From: Acorus gramineus
Taxonomy: Eukaryota; Streptophyta; Magnoliopsida; Acorales; Acoraceae
DNA: 64,000 nt
Assembly (NCBI GenBank): GCA_030737835.1
Contig: CM060847.1
Span: forward strand, 17,569,979-17,633,978
Reading direction: 5' to 3'
In this document: positions 1 through 11,072 of the stretch, piece after piece
How the letters are laid out: each line of letters opens with the position of its first letter
How positions within the stretch are numbered: the first letter of the stretch is position 1
The notes under the pieces: model-generated
The model's input: only the letters and a program-made list of their open reading frames with translations
Told to the model about the DNA's origin: nothing
Databases searched by the model: none
Program-made: the position numbers and the translations under genes

Positions 1-965
1 GGTTCAACCCTAGTAACCACATCAAGCCACCACTTGTCAGAGATTGGATGTTTGGCAAGTCATCATTGGGGCGGCATCTTGAGAGTAGCTGCCCCTCACC
101 TGGACACTGTCAGAAAAACAAAGATATAATGGAAGGTCAAATCAACCACCCTATTATCCAATTCAATCTATTGTCCAGTGGACACTCCTCTGCCCCATTT
201 TTACTATAAATAAGGGGGTCCAAACACTTCTTCCAATAACAACATCACTCATTCAATCAACCACTTCATACCCACACTTGCAACCACATTCACCACTTCC
301 CCACCCTCTACTTGAGAGAGAGAAAGAGTCCCAATTTGAGAGAAGAAAACCCATTTCCAAGCCAAATCTACTCTCTAAAAACCCTCTCTAAAACCCAGGT
401 TAAACCTATCTTAACCTGTATCAAACCCTAACCCATTTCCTACCCAGGTTCAGCCCAAATAGAACCAGACACCAGGCCGCTAACCCTAACTAGCCGTCCT
501 CTTTTAGGCGGCTAATTTCCACTAGTCGGCCCTCCCCCTGTACCCCTGACTTTCTAAACCGCCATTTGTCAAGTTCCCGAAGCAGAATAGGATTATCTGT
601 TTTCACCTCTGTGTGTGGCAAGCCCGTATCTCAGAGCAGAGAATCCACAATCCCACACGAAGGCAATCAATTGCAACACCCAACTTTTCCTGCTTTTTGA
701 GAAAGCAGGTGGCGATCACAACAACCACCCTCGAATCCTCCTGAGGAGCTATCGGGCGCCTCAGCAAGGAACCATACCCTTTCCCCCCTTCCGAGAGACG
801 ATCCGACCGAGCCTGCCAAGGCGCGCACCGGATCCGAATCCCCGAAGAACCTCCACACACACACAACCGCCAGAAGAAAAAAAAACTTTCCAGAGTGCAC
901 CCCCTCTGAAATCCGATACCGACAACCTAGTGATCACGGTGGGACATCCCACGTGAAAAACGACA
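1..965 (+). repeat. 5' LTR of the Tat-like element (left end outside window)
   Basis: Aligns along its length with the solo LTR at 51188-52391, starting about 290 bases into that LTR (base 1 here corresponds to about 51478). It shares the TATA region, the gcccaaatagagcc-type block and the CGACA end. The LTR end is placed at 965 because the solo copy ends in CGACA followed by its target duplication. The ORFs that cross it are chance frames in LTR DNA. Confidence 0.8.
204..214 (+). promoter_or_regulatory. TATA box of the LTR promoter
   Basis: CTATAAATAAG lies in the U3/R part of the LTR. The solo LTR has the same box at about 51666-51676 (CTATAAATAGA) in the matching place, which supports a conserved retroelement promoter. 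Confidence 0.6.
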
Positions 966-1098
966 AAAGGTAATCCTCTTCTCCTTCCTTCAGTAACTTG
1001 ACAAAAGTTCCATCACCCCCCTTTGGAAAATTAAAATTTCCCACCCTCCAAGTCAGACCCTCCTCTACTTTGCATCACAACAACATTTCTTTCTTTCA

Positions 1099-1374
1099 GC
1101 CGCACACAGCTGCGCACCTTTTACTGCTTTAAATCTCACTCTTTACAGCTTTAAGCCGCACACAGCTACGCACTTTTATTGCTTTCATCACACACTTTTA
1201 CTGCTTTAAGCCGCACACAGCTACACACCTTTATTGCTTTCATCACACTCTTTTACTGCTTTTAGCCGCATACAGCTGCACACCTTTACTGCTTTCATCA
1301 CACTCTTTTACTGCTTTAAGCCGCATACAGCTACGCACCCTTTACTGCTTTATCACACCCTTTTACTGCTTTAA
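1099..1374 (+). repeat. Five tandem ~55-bp repeats in the retroelement leader
   Basis: Each unit begins GCCGCACACAGCTACGCAC (or a near variant) and ends TTTTACTGCTTTAA, five times in a row between the LTR and gag. Units differ by a few bases and small indels. The bases between the LTR end and the array (966-1098) hold no gene. Confidence 0.85.
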
Positions 1375-1416
1375 ACTTGCATCTGTTTTACCCCTGAGTC
1401 ATTCCACATTCACACC

Positions 1417-2960
1417 ATGGAGACCTACACCCATGAGGAAACAGTAGAAGAGAGAGCCGAACAAGGAGACCAAACCGCACAATTCCTTAGCCACCTAAAG
1501 GAGAGGATGGCTACCTTAAGGTACCAATTGATGGAGGACATGTTCAATGACCTTGCCGACTTTCGCCAGGTCAAGACCTTGAAGCAAGAAACTTCTGCCA
1601 AGACCCCCAAGGCTTGCCCCACCCCCAAAACCCCACCAACACCCAGTTTCTTGGTCAGTCCGAGCACGTTTTCATTTACCCCACCTTCCCACGTGAATCC
1701 AATATTCCTAGCAGCCTCCGCACCAGGCCCTTACCAGGCCACATCCAACTCAGGCCTACTAAACTACACGCCCAAGGCAGAAACGTTGAACGAAACCATC
1801 TGGCCCAAACACATGTCTCTACATAATTTGAGACAGATCCCGTCAGTCAGCCTACCGGAGGGATTTAAAATCCCAAAGTTTCTCCGGTATAACGGTCGTG
1901 GAGACCCATATGTTCATTTAATCGCTTTTTATCTAGATGCCTGACCTTTTCTAGATAATCAACCTCTATTAGTCTTCCTTTTCCAAAAATCATTGGAAGG
2001 AGAAGCACTACAATGGTTCTCCACACTCCCTGTAGACCATCTGTCAAATTTCTCGGCTGTAAGTGAGAAATTTTTAGGCCGCTACGGTTATTAGAGGGTT
2101 AGAACCCCCTCTATCTCCGACCTAACCGTAGAAAAAGTGAGGCCTAGGGAGGAATTTGAACAGTACGTGTCTAGGTGGCGCACCCTAGTCCACAGAACTG
2201 GCCTGCAACTAACAGAATGTCAAGAAATTGACATGATGTTACATAGCCTGAGTCCAGAGCTTCGTACGAGTCTTTTGTACGGAGACTGCACCACGTACCA
2301 GCCTCTAATTGATCGCCACAACAAGATTTCCCGTTGTGCAGCCCCACCCACGTCCCCACCTATCAGCCATAGGGTTGGACAACCGCCACGAAAGGCACAA
2401 ACCCCCACGGTAGAGGGGATCACACCGCAAGTCTCAGCACTCTACTCGAATGGAGTGCGAGTCCCTGATCGAGGACCAACTCCGAGATAGTATACACCCG
2501 GTTAATCCGGATTTGTGTCGCCTCGGCAAGCCAATCAAAATTTTACTCCCTGATCAGTACCCGCCCCCGTGCCAACACAACAAAACCCCATCCGAAACCC
2601 TTCAGTTCAAAGCCCTATAGTCCAAAACCAGGACCAAACTAGAACTAGTACTCCTGCCTATTCTGCTCCCCCAAGAGCACAAAATTCAAATCTCAGGAAG
2701 CCCACACAAAGCCCCTACAACAAGGACTCCCCTCTTTCATCCTATGGCCCAAGATGATTAAACAGGAGGGACTGCTATCCACCACTCCCGAAAACCCTAG
2801 CAAACATCTTCAAGACCTTGGTGAAAACCAATAATATCTCTCTACCCATAGCCAGACCTTCACCCCTCAGTGCCAACACTGCCCACTATTGCCCATACCA
2901 TCCACATCATGGTCACACCATCGAATAGTGTTTTTCGTTCAGAGACATTGTTTATGACCT
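1417..2960 (+). pseudogene. gag region of the Tat-like element (fossil)
   Basis: Retrotransposon capsid-type region. The opening part (from the ATG at 1417) is charged and proline-rich. A Tat/Ogre-type core motif (GFKIPKF, then DPYVHL) follows at about residues 148-170, and further on is a stretch of the type RPREEFEQYVSRWRTLV that matches the gag helix bundle of this group. The region is no longer one frame. A nucleocapsid zinc knuckle could not be confirmed. It belongs to the element at 1-5950 and lies directly upstream of the protease region. Confidence 0.7.
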
Positions 2961-3416
2961 TGATGAAGAAAGACGCCTGCATTGGGCAACAATCAGGGGA
3001 CTCAAAAATAGCTCAGCCACCAAAACACTAAGCCCATCACTCAAACAAGACCAGGCCCTGGTACGTCTAATTCCTGTGACAAATATCAAAATACAAGACC
3101 CAAAACCTACCGTGCAAACCTTGATAGAGGAACCGGAAAACCTGAGCTTTGAGAGCATCTACGCAGTCACAAAGAACTGCCTAGGATCATTCTGGGTGGC
3201 CTAATCCTTCCGGCACCTTCCCCCATCCTCCCAAGTCCCTTAAAAATCCTTCCCTCTCATATATGGCCAGCACCAAAGCTTGGCCCCATCCTACCCATTA
3301 AAAGAAGCCTAAGCTTACCAAAGAACCAACTACCACAAACCATAGTTGATACCCTAAACCATCATACAACTAAGGCCGGGAGAATCTTTAATGTTTTCCC
3401 TGCCTATAGACGTCCC

Positions 3417-4388
3417 ATGCCTGAAATAGAAATCGAAGAGGCAAATATTAGAGATAGGATCGACATCCTCGACCAGCTCCGTAGAATCCCTGCAAAAATT
3501 TTCATCCTAGAGCTGATTGAAACCTCAGAACACCACCAACAAGCCCTAAGGATGTTTTTAGAGAGAGTCCAAGTTGACCCTCAAATCTCCACCTTAAACA
3601 TACCAGTAGCCTTAGCCTCTACAGGTCTAGGGCCCATGATAACATTTAGGCCCAAAGAAGAAATCCGTGATAAAGTAATCAACACCTCAACCATGTGCAT
3701 CACAGTTGATATCGAAGGGCATTCAGTGGATAAAGAACTAGTCGATACCGGTGCGGGAGTCAACCTGATGTCGCTACGCACTTTTGAGCAGATCGGTGGA
3801 CATATCACCACGCTCATGGAAACAGATACTCGGATATTCACCTATGACAAAACAACTCGCCCAGTTCTTGGTTTTAAAGACTTCCCATTAAAAATAGGGT
3901 CCTTAGAAACAATCATTGAAGCATATGTTTTAGAAATGGACTCTGACTATAACATGATCTTAGGGTGTAAATGGTTAGCCTCAATCAAAGCGGTCTCCTC
4001 TCCTCTCAACCAGTGCTTGAAATTCCCCTTAGGGAATCAAATAATCAAAATACAGGGAGACGCGATCAAGCAACCCAAACCAGGGTTCACTAATGGTGAG
4101 GCTATTGCTATAAGAACCATCAACCCAAGACCAAAAGAAACCACCATCCACATCTTAGACTTCCCAACCAATTGGATGAACCTTCAAGACACTCTCACCA
4201 GCATAGTAAAGACAAGTCACCCTAGACCCAAGAACCCAGGCTGGCACATGATGAAAACCATGGGTCACATCCCAGGAAAGACACTAGGGCGAAGGGAGAT
4301 GGGATCTTGGAACCCATCGAACTCCCAGTTTGTCAAGATAAGAAGGGCATTGGCTCATCTACCCAACACCACCCCCATGCAGACTTGA
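3417..4388 (+). pseudogene. Retroelement aspartic protease region (fossil)
   Basis: The stretch contains the retropepsin active-site motif VDTGAGVNLMS at about residues 112-122, within a fold-like context (HSVDKELVDTGAG, later YNMILGCKWL). In this class the protease cuts the gag-pol polyprotein in virus-like particles. The C-terminal part also carries a G-patch-like segment (GWHMMKTMGHIPGKTLGRREMG), often seen after protease in Tat-type elements. It lies between gag and reverse transcriptase, as expected for gypsy order. Confidence 0.75.
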
Positions 4389-4674
4389 AAATAAAACATA
4401 GTTGGGGATTATACGAACACTTTGTAAAAGGAACAGTTGTGGAACGAGTGGAAGAAACCAAATACACTCGTCCCTTAACCCCAACCCAAGAAAGAGAGCC
4501 AGACTATCTCTCGGGCACCCTTGACTGGTTATTTCCACACCCAGATAAACTCTTAAAAACACACACACCACCAGTCAGTAGAACTCCAACTAACAAAGCA
4601 CTCTCTCCTCGCAGTGCGCAAGCATCGCAACAAAGGAGCGCCAGCTGTTGGAGAAAAGTCGGGTGAAGCACCTA

Positions 4675-4802
4675 CATTAACCCAGTAAGTTGTAAATATT
4701 ATCTGTTCTTTCTTTTCAAAAAAAAAAAACAACAAAAAAAAAAAAAAACAAACCATAAAATATTATATATATAATATATATATATATATATAAGTTTTTA
4801 GG
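4675..4802 (+). repeat. Poly(A)-rich and (TA)n tract between protease and RT
   Basis: A run of A-rich DNA followed by TATATATAATATATA-type sequence separates the protease region from the next coding stretch. Ogre-type elements are known to splice out an intron between protease and reverse transcriptase; whether this tract marks such an intron cannot be told from the sequence alone. Confidence 0.5.
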
Positions 4803-5950
4803 ATGGAAGCTAAAACCCTAGGGTCCTTGTTCGACAAAGATGGCTTCACTCAAACGTGGCACCCCTTCAGTACGGACTCCGATCTCCTGAATAACCTACG
4901 GTGTCTGGCCAGTCAAACTAAACATTCCACCCCCAGTACCCTACTCGGAACAGTCAAACCCGCTAGAAGCCAGATACCTGACCACATCATTAACCAGATA
5001 AAAGGACATAGTGGGACCATCTTTGGCTTAGAAAAATTTGAGTCCATAGCAGTTATCGAAGAACCAGATCTAGATAACATAGAAAACTTAGATGATGGTC
5101 TAGGGGTCTTCAAAATTTGCGATGAAGATGATGAGTAGAAAGAAGATATCTTCGAAGAATTTGGGCAGAGCCTTCATAAATTCAATGAGAGGGCATAAGA
5201 AGCGGACGAGAAGGTGGAAGAACTGAACCTAGGGACTAATGATAGTCCCAAGGTCATTCTAATCAGTGCAGAGCTGAAACCCGATGAAAAGGAAGGTCTG
5301 GTTAAAATACTACGCGAATATGTTGATGTCTTCGCTTGGTCTTATGAAGACATGCCCGGACTTGATATCTCTTTAGTCGAGCACTGTTTAATTCTAGAGC
5401 TTGATGCAAAACCAGTAGAGCAGAAACTGAGATGCCTCCATCCAGAGGTGGCTTTAAAAATCAAAGATGAGGTGGACAAACTCCACAGACAATTTATCCG
5501 GGTAGTCTTATACACAAAATGGATAGCTAATATTATTTCGGTATCCAAGAAAGACGGCAAAATCCGGGTATGCGTCGACTTCAGGGATCTCAATCGAGCA
5601 TGCCTGAAGGATGACTTTCCACTCCCACACATTGATCTCCTAGTCGACAATACGGCAGGGTATGAAATGCTCTCTTTTATGGATAGCTTTTCCGGATATA
5701 ACCAAATTCGGTTAGCAGAAGAAGACCAAGAAACGACCTCTTTCACCAAACCTTGAGGGACCTATTTTTATGTGGTAATGACTTTTGGGCTTAAAAATGC
5801 TGGTGCAACATATCAAAGAGCAATGACTTCAATATTTCATGATATGATGCATAAATTAGTAGAGGTTTATGTAGATGACATCCTAGTAAAATCTAGAACT
5901 CGGATAGGACATGCAGATGTACTTAGGCAAGTCCTGCATAGGTGCGGAGA
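4803..5950 (+). pseudogene. Linker and N-terminal reverse transcriptase (fossil)
   Basis: After an acidic linker, the region from about 5214 shows gypsy reverse transcriptase blocks in order: a VDVFAWSYEDMPG motif, IRVCVDFRDLN, a YEMLSFMDSFSGYNQI palm block, FGLKNAGATYQRAM, and the catalytic YVDD box near 5867-5885. Sequence similarity stops shortly after YVDDILVKS, where the plus-strand element ends against the minus-strand element. It is broken and incomplete. Confidence 0.8.
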
Positions 5951-5954
5951 ATTC

Positions 5955-6580
5955 CTTTGGTAAGTCGCCCCAGCATTCTTCAACCCGAACGACATCACTT
6001 TGTAACAGTATATGCCCGTGGGGGTTATGAAAGTTGTCTTCTCCTGATCAGGCTGGTACATCGGGATCTGATGATATCTCGAATATGCATCCTTGAAGCT
6101 CATTAGCTCGTTATCTGACGGGGAATCCACCAACTAGTCAATCTTCGAGAGTGGAAAGCTGTCTTTGGGACATGCGCTATTCAAATTGGTGAAGTCAACG
6201 CATACCCACCACTTTTTGTTCTTCTTGGGGACCACCACTGTGTTGGCCAGCCAGTCTGGGTGATACACTTTGCGGATGAAAACCAGCAGCCAATAATTTG
6301 TTCACCTCATCTCGCACGGCTTTCACATGTATGGGAGCTACCCGCCGTTGCTTTTGATGCACCGGACGGATTGTTGGTGAGATGAGAAGACGGTGACTTG
6401 CTACCTCAGGATCGATCCCAGACATGTCTTGTGGCCTCCAACCGAACACGTCCTTGTTTCTACTAAGGAGATTAAGGATTGACTCTCTCTCCTCAATAGA
6501 TAGCAAGCTACCAACGAGAAAGAATTTCTCAGGGTCAAGTGGGTCTATCGGGACCTGCTCGAGGTCCTCAAGCACCCTGT
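5955..6580 (-). pseudogene. Reverse transcriptase N-terminal part, minus strand (fossil)
   Basis: Minus-strand motifs include NKDVFGWRPQDMSGIDP, a KQRRVAP block followed by VRDEVNKLLAAGF, then FKDAYSRYHQIPM and FGLKNAGATYQR. These are the standard N-terminal gypsy RT blocks, in the right order. The YVDD box is not present on this strand because the element ends at about 5955. Confidence 0.8.
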
Positions 6581-6924
6581 CTTCAAGATTGGGTCGATTT
6601 TTTTTGGTCTTGACCCAATCTTGTAGTAGTTGCTACCTATTGGGTGCTTAACTCCTCAAGAAGGGTGGCTTTGCCTACTTGTGTTGCCATGTAACAGCGT
6701 CTCGCTACAACCTGATCATCTCGGATCTCCATTATCCCTTTGGCAGTGGGAAAACAGAGCCGTTGATGATAGGTTGAAGGTATCTCCATCGCTGCAAGCC
6801 AGGTGCATCTGATGATGGCGTTTTAAGGAGACAGAAGATCCATGATCGTGAATTTCTTCATGGCGGTCAAATTTCCAGCACTAACTGGTAAAGTGTTGCG
6901 GCCAATTAAGGGACATACAATGCA

Positions 6925-7356
6925 TTACAGACGTATGAAGAGGAACCACCCGAGCACCATTGAACGCAAGTAAAGGTCTTTGGTTGGAGTCAAGTGGAAC
7001 ACCTTCAACCCCATCCGGAGAAAGAGTTGCATAAAAAGAATGTCAGCCGAGCTGTCGGTGCCGACCAAGATTCTTTTCTCATCAACATTTGAAATGCGCA
7101 AAGTGATAACAAGTGCATTCGAATGGGGCATCTGGACTCCTTCCAGGTCATCATCGGAGAAGGAAATGATCCCCCTGTCATCGCTCCTCACTTTCTTTGT
7201 GACCAACTTTGACTCTTGGTCGATTTGCATCATTTCGAAAGAGACATTCACCTTCTTTGAAAACCTGCAGACAGTTTTTGGATTATTGAAATAAAGTTCA
7301 CCTCCAAAAATGGCGTCAATGACCCCTGCCAAAGTGTTGGGGTCGACGTTCGTCAC
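6925..7356 (-). pseudogene. Protease region, minus strand (fossil)
   Basis: The frame holds a GTDSSADILF motif, the Tat-group form of the aspartic protease active site, preceded by NALVITLRISN. The start resembles the INAIFGG-type block seen before protease in this group. It sits between gag and RT of the minus-strand element. Confidence 0.7.
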
Positions 7357-7530
7357 ATGCTGTGCTTCCCTACTGGGGCCGTCTCAAGGAAGATGTATTC
7401 CTTTAGGTGTCCCTTCCGGACTTGTTCCTCCAGGAAGCTCTGACACTGTCGGTGGTGTTCCCAACACTTTTGTGGTAGTCACAAAGGAGAGTTTGATCTT
7501 GCTTTGACTCGTACCCCCCATTGGCTCGGA

Positions 7531-8810
7531 CTACCTAAAAAATTGTTGGAAGTGGATTTTGTGTAGCATATGGGATGACAGTATTTTAAAATAAATCTCC
7601 TGTCCTTCTCTGACTTCATCGGTGGAAGCACTGGGCTTCTTGTCTTTCTCGCCTCGCCGATCTTTGGGATGCGAATCGGGTTGGCGTTTTGTTGTTGGGG
7701 TGGTGGTAGCTGTCGTTGGCAATGATCTCGCTATGGCCACCATTTTCTTGAGGAGCATGGATTCCTCTTTCACCTTGGCGTACTTTTCAGCACGCCCCAT
7801 GAGGTCGCGGAGGTTAGAAGGAGTACGCTTAATAAGTGATTCATTGAGACCATTTCCGGCAGGAAGGTCATTTCGAAAGGCCATGATCACAGAATCCTCG
7901 TTGCAATCCTCCACCTCGAACTTCAGGAGGTGAAAGAAATCAACATATTGTATGATTGTTTCACCCTACTGCATCTAAATTTTCATCAGATCTCCCAAGT
8001 CTTTCTTCTGTCGCCTGCTCCAGATGAAGTGTTCGGCGAACATAGTGCCGAGCTCTTCAAATGTGCAGATTGTGGCAGTTGGAAGCAAACTGAACCAAGT
8101 GAGTTCTGTCCCTTCCAGACTGGAAGGAAGAGACGGCACATGAGTCCATCATACTGCTTGTACAACGCCATCAAATGCCTAAATGCCAAGATATGGTCAT
8201 ACGGGTCTAAGGTACCGTTGTAAAGCTTGAATTTGGGTTGAACGAACTTTCACAGAAGTTGTTCACTTAGTATGGTGTTGCAGAAAGGGGAGATGAGTCC
8301 GTGCAAACTATGTTCAACCATCCCTTGGTCCTGGGCACGTCGTACCTTGGATCTCAAAGCATGGCGAGGTAAAGCTGTGGTTCCATTGGACTATTGGCAA
8401 AGCTGTAGGTTGTCCTGGTGCCTTTGCTACACCTCGCGCCGAATAGACCTCTCATGATGACGGTGCTGATTATCTAGGTTCCTGCAAGAAGTATCGTTTC
8501 AGACATATTGTTCCCGGTGTAGGGAACGCCCACGATCATTCGAGATGTGTAAAGAAATTTTCTTGTGACCTATCAACTATCCACCTGAAATCCTGAGCTT
8601 GAATAGCTAGGGTCGCAGGCGAACCGTCTAAAGCGGTCTCAAGTGGAATAGTCATGTTCCCTAGCGGGAAAGGTTGGCCGTCCCTCAAAGCGTGGTCGCT
8701 TGAATTGCCTTCAGACATGGGGTTACGACTTTTTGTTCGTTCTCCCAATCTAAAGAGGTACTTTTCCACTTCAATTAACTTAATCGATTGGAGCCTCCTT
8801 GAATCCAAAC
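7531..8810 (-). pseudogene. gag region, minus strand (fossil)
   Basis: Several short open stretches show gag features: VIMAFRNDLPAGNGLNESL and RTPSNLRDLMGRAEKYAKV near 7720-7905, the usual C-terminal end of a Tat gag core, and a degraded LFLPVWKGQNSL motif near 8120, matching the AFPATLKGAA block of this group. A basic stretch follows the core. The region up to 8810 is charged and probably the gag N-terminus. Confidence 0.7.
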
Positions 8811-8980
8811 CCTGAAGAGTCTGGATCCTACACTAAAAAAGGAATTAAGGGACACTGGTGTGGTGCCTGTCAAAGGGACTCCGAAGAGATGTATCAGTAT
8901 GGGAATTCAAAGGGTAATCTCACACTTTAGGTACTTTGCATTAAAGTAAAACTTAGATACTTTGGTTTGCTGTTTACCTT

Positions 8981-8992
8981 CCCATTTATAGG
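8981..8992 (-). promoter_or_regulatory. TATA box of the minus-strand LTR
   Basis: Reads CCTATAAATGGG on the minus strand, within the LTR and about 110 bp from its gag-side end, the usual spacing for an LTR promoter. Confidence 0.5.
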
Positions 8993-9264
8993 ATCCATCT
9001 GCTAAGTAGCCGTTGTTACTAGCTTATAGTTGTTGTAACAACTCTTCTTTAATGGCTGCTTAGTGGGCGAATTTTGTGGTAACCACCTTGCTTTATTGTA
9101 ACTGAATGTGTCCTTAATTACCTATGTTTTATGAGTAATGAGCATTAATCATTCACCTGACAGTTACAGGCGTTATGGGTGTCTGACCGTTTCTGTGGTC
9201 CTCCTCGTGGTCTTGGTCTGGTTGGTACACGGGGTACTGCTCGACATGTACCCGTTTATTCTTC

Positions 9265-9412
9265 CGCAAGGTGTAAGACCGTCCGATCAGACTTGATTCA
9301 ATCTGATCGTGTCTCACCTGCTCGGGATGGCATTCGCCCGCGAGGTGTAAGACCGTCTGACCAGACCTGATTCAATCTGGTTGTGTCTCACCTACTCGGG
9401 AGTGCTTGTTTG
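9265..9412 (+). repeat. 74-bp tandem duplication in U3 of the LTR
   Basis: Two copies of a 74-bp unit beginning GCAAGGTGTAAGACCGTC and GCGAGGTGTAAGACCGTC follow each other (GTGTAAGACC at 9271 and 9345). They lie upstream of the minus-strand TATA box, where enhancer-like duplications are common in LTRs. Confidence 0.8.
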
Positions 9413-9519
9413 GTATTCTGTTATTAGGCTCAGATCCTTAGATATCAGATATGGTAGCCCATACCCGTCTAAGCCTTGACATGTGTCATCTTTTAACATT
9501 ATGAAGATTTTTCCCTCTA

Positions 9520-9919
9520 CAAATAACTATACAAATAGAATAAGTGATTTTCTGTTTAGTTATTTTTTTTAGTTATTCTTATTGGGAATGTAGTCATTAA
9601 GTTTTCATTGTTTGGGTAACCATGTATAAGTTCTGTATAAAATATGAATAAAGTACGAATAAGGAATTATAAAATGTGAAAAAATGATTGGTATGGGACC
9701 CCCTTGATTTATAAGATATGTTTGGTTGGATTTGACATGTGGGACCCTTATACCAGTGAAATAACACAATTCTAAGGGGACTTGAATACAAATATCATAT
9801 TATTTTTACCTATTCTAGCATAGTTATATTCATCCATTCCTTCCAAATAAACATCTTTTTAGACTTATTTACTCCTATCCCCTCCTATTATCCCCCTATT
9901 CTACTCCCCAAACAGCCCC
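9520..9919 (+). mobile_element. MITE, family M1 copy 1
   Basis: AT-rich element without coding capacity. It contains the family core (ACACAATTCTAAGGGGAC then ATACAAATATCA) and ends CTCCCCAAACAGCCCC, as in the copy at 48305-48728. The left end is less clear. Similar DNA is seen at 29811-30190, 47866-48300 (inverted), 61250-61500 and 63545-63900. Confidence 0.6.
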
Positions 9920-10278
9920 AAATATCTTGTTTTGTCTCAAAAATATTTTTTGCCTGATAAATGTCACACTCTATCTTTTTTACAGTCCAAAATGCAATCT
10001 ACCCATGTTTTCACTTTTTTTAAAATCAAATATCTATTCTAACAACGTATGTACTTTTATAAAATTTGAAGCATATCTTTCGATTAATTGAATGATACAT
10101 ATCACTAATAGGAGATGTGAAAGATTTCTACCTTACAATGAGTGAAAGGTTTTATGATGTATATAAGACTACAGTTAAGAGTGTAAAAATGACTGAGTGT
10201 AACATCACCCACTCTTTTCACCATATCTCATTTTTTTAGTACATATAATTTATTCTTTTTTCTAATAAAAAGGATTAA
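9920..10278. other. AT-rich spacer, no gene seen
   Basis: No coding frame, RNA gene or clear repeat boundary is visible. It may include remnants of small elements. Confidence 0.6.
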
Positions 10279-10560
10279 GGGCTCGTATGGGGTGTGACAT
10301 AAGCCTATTCACCCCTGATAGCTATACCATTATAGATAATAATCCATGTAAGAAAATTTTTGCTTGGTTGTCTTTTCTATTATTCTTATTGGCAAACATA
10401 AAAGTGATATTTTTGTTAACGCGGCGAAAAACTAGAGCTAAGGTCCAACAAGCATTGAGTCCTTCAACAAACCACAATTCTCAAAAAAAAATAAAACTTG
10501 AAAATATATTAATAAAAGTTGCCAACCCAAGATTACAAGCCTCCCTTTTATACTAAGTAA
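10279..10560 (+). mobile_element. Possible MITE with GGGCTCGTATGGGGTGTGAC end
   Basis: The left end GGGCTCGTATGGGGTGTGAC, followed by CTGATAGCTATACCATTATAGAT, matches in reverse the end at about 32130-32187, and a weaker form lies at about 58600-58665. The right end here is not clear. The 89-codon frame inside has no recognisable domain and I do not treat it as a gene. Confidence 0.35.
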
Positions 10561-11072
10561 AAATTACTAAAAATAGTAAAAAACGGAATTGGTTATAATC
10601 AAATCAATGGGATCCTAGGAGATCCTCGGAATTGATAGAAATTCAGACGATTATACAACTTTTGAAGATCTCCTTGATATCTAGCTCCAGTAAAAATTTC
10701 AGACAATTCTGAGTTTGGGGCGCCTTTTATTTCTACTAGCCTCCTCACCCCTCTATTGTCTCCTGTTCGCCAACACCCCCACCCCGATCATGGCACACCC
10801 CACCCCGATCATGGCACACCACCCTGCACCATCCCTCCGCGGCTCCACGGATATCGTGGGCAACTGATCCCCTTTCAACCATTGGATGGTAAATGTGAAA
10901 AATTGATAACGATGTTCAACCTCATTTAATGAGTTACATATCTCGTTAGATAGATAGTGAGGTATATAGAAATGTCGAGGGGACAATCCTCGTAGTCCGC
11001 ATCTAATAGGGCTCATTTTTTAGATTCACCCAAGGCCAACCTCTTATATTAAATGCTCACACTTGTGACTAA
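10561..11072. other. Spacer with a 21-bp tandem duplication
   Basis: No gene is seen. At 10781-10821 the unit CACCCCGATCATGGCACAC occurs twice in tandem with a 21-bp period. The remainder is low-information AT-rich DNA. Confidence 0.5.

Larger units (their letters stand above)
1..5950 (+). mobile_element. Ty3/gypsy element, Tat/Ogre-like, 5' part only
   Basis: Fossil LTR retrotransposon read left to right as LTR, leader with tandem repeats, gag, aspartic protease and the first part of reverse transcriptase. The gag start resembles the Tat/Ogre group (a PEGFKIPKF stretch followed by a YNGRGDP motif), and the LTR matches the solo LTR at 51188-52391. The first ~290 bases of the LTR lie outside the window. 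The rest of reverse transcriptase, RNase H, integrase and the right LTR are absent, because the sequence meets an oppositely oriented gypsy element near 5950. The coding part is broken in several places. Family call is from motifs only; lineage within Tat is less sure than gypsy itself. Confidence 0.85.
5951..9488 (-). mobile_element. Second Tat-type gypsy element, 5' part, minus strand
   Basis: Reading right to left, the order is LTR (9488-8868), gag (about 8810-7531), protease (about 7360-6925) and reverse transcriptase (about 6575-5955). It stops at the FGLKNAGATYQR block of RT, exactly where the plus-strand element also ends. The protein motifs are Tat-like but differ from the left-hand element, so this is a different family rather than an inverted copy. 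The 3' half and the other LTR are absent, and the coding part is broken in several places. Confidence 0.8.
8868..9488 (-). repeat. LTR of the minus-strand gypsy element
   Basis: Bounded by TGTCAAAGG on the gag side and ATGTGTCA on the outer side, giving TG...CA ends of an LTR of about 620 bp. A minus-strand TATA box lies at 8981-8992. No partner LTR is in the window, so the outer boundary is less certain; no primer-binding site was recognised with confidence. Confidence 0.55.

Noticed and set aside
615-956. 113-codon frame near the left edge and its partner near 52070
   Set aside because: Both lie in LTR sequence and have no domain; similarity between them is LTR homology.
10287-10556. 89-codon frame with one hydrophobic segment
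   Set aside because: It starts inside a repeated MITE-like end and has no recognisable family; a chance frame is more likely.
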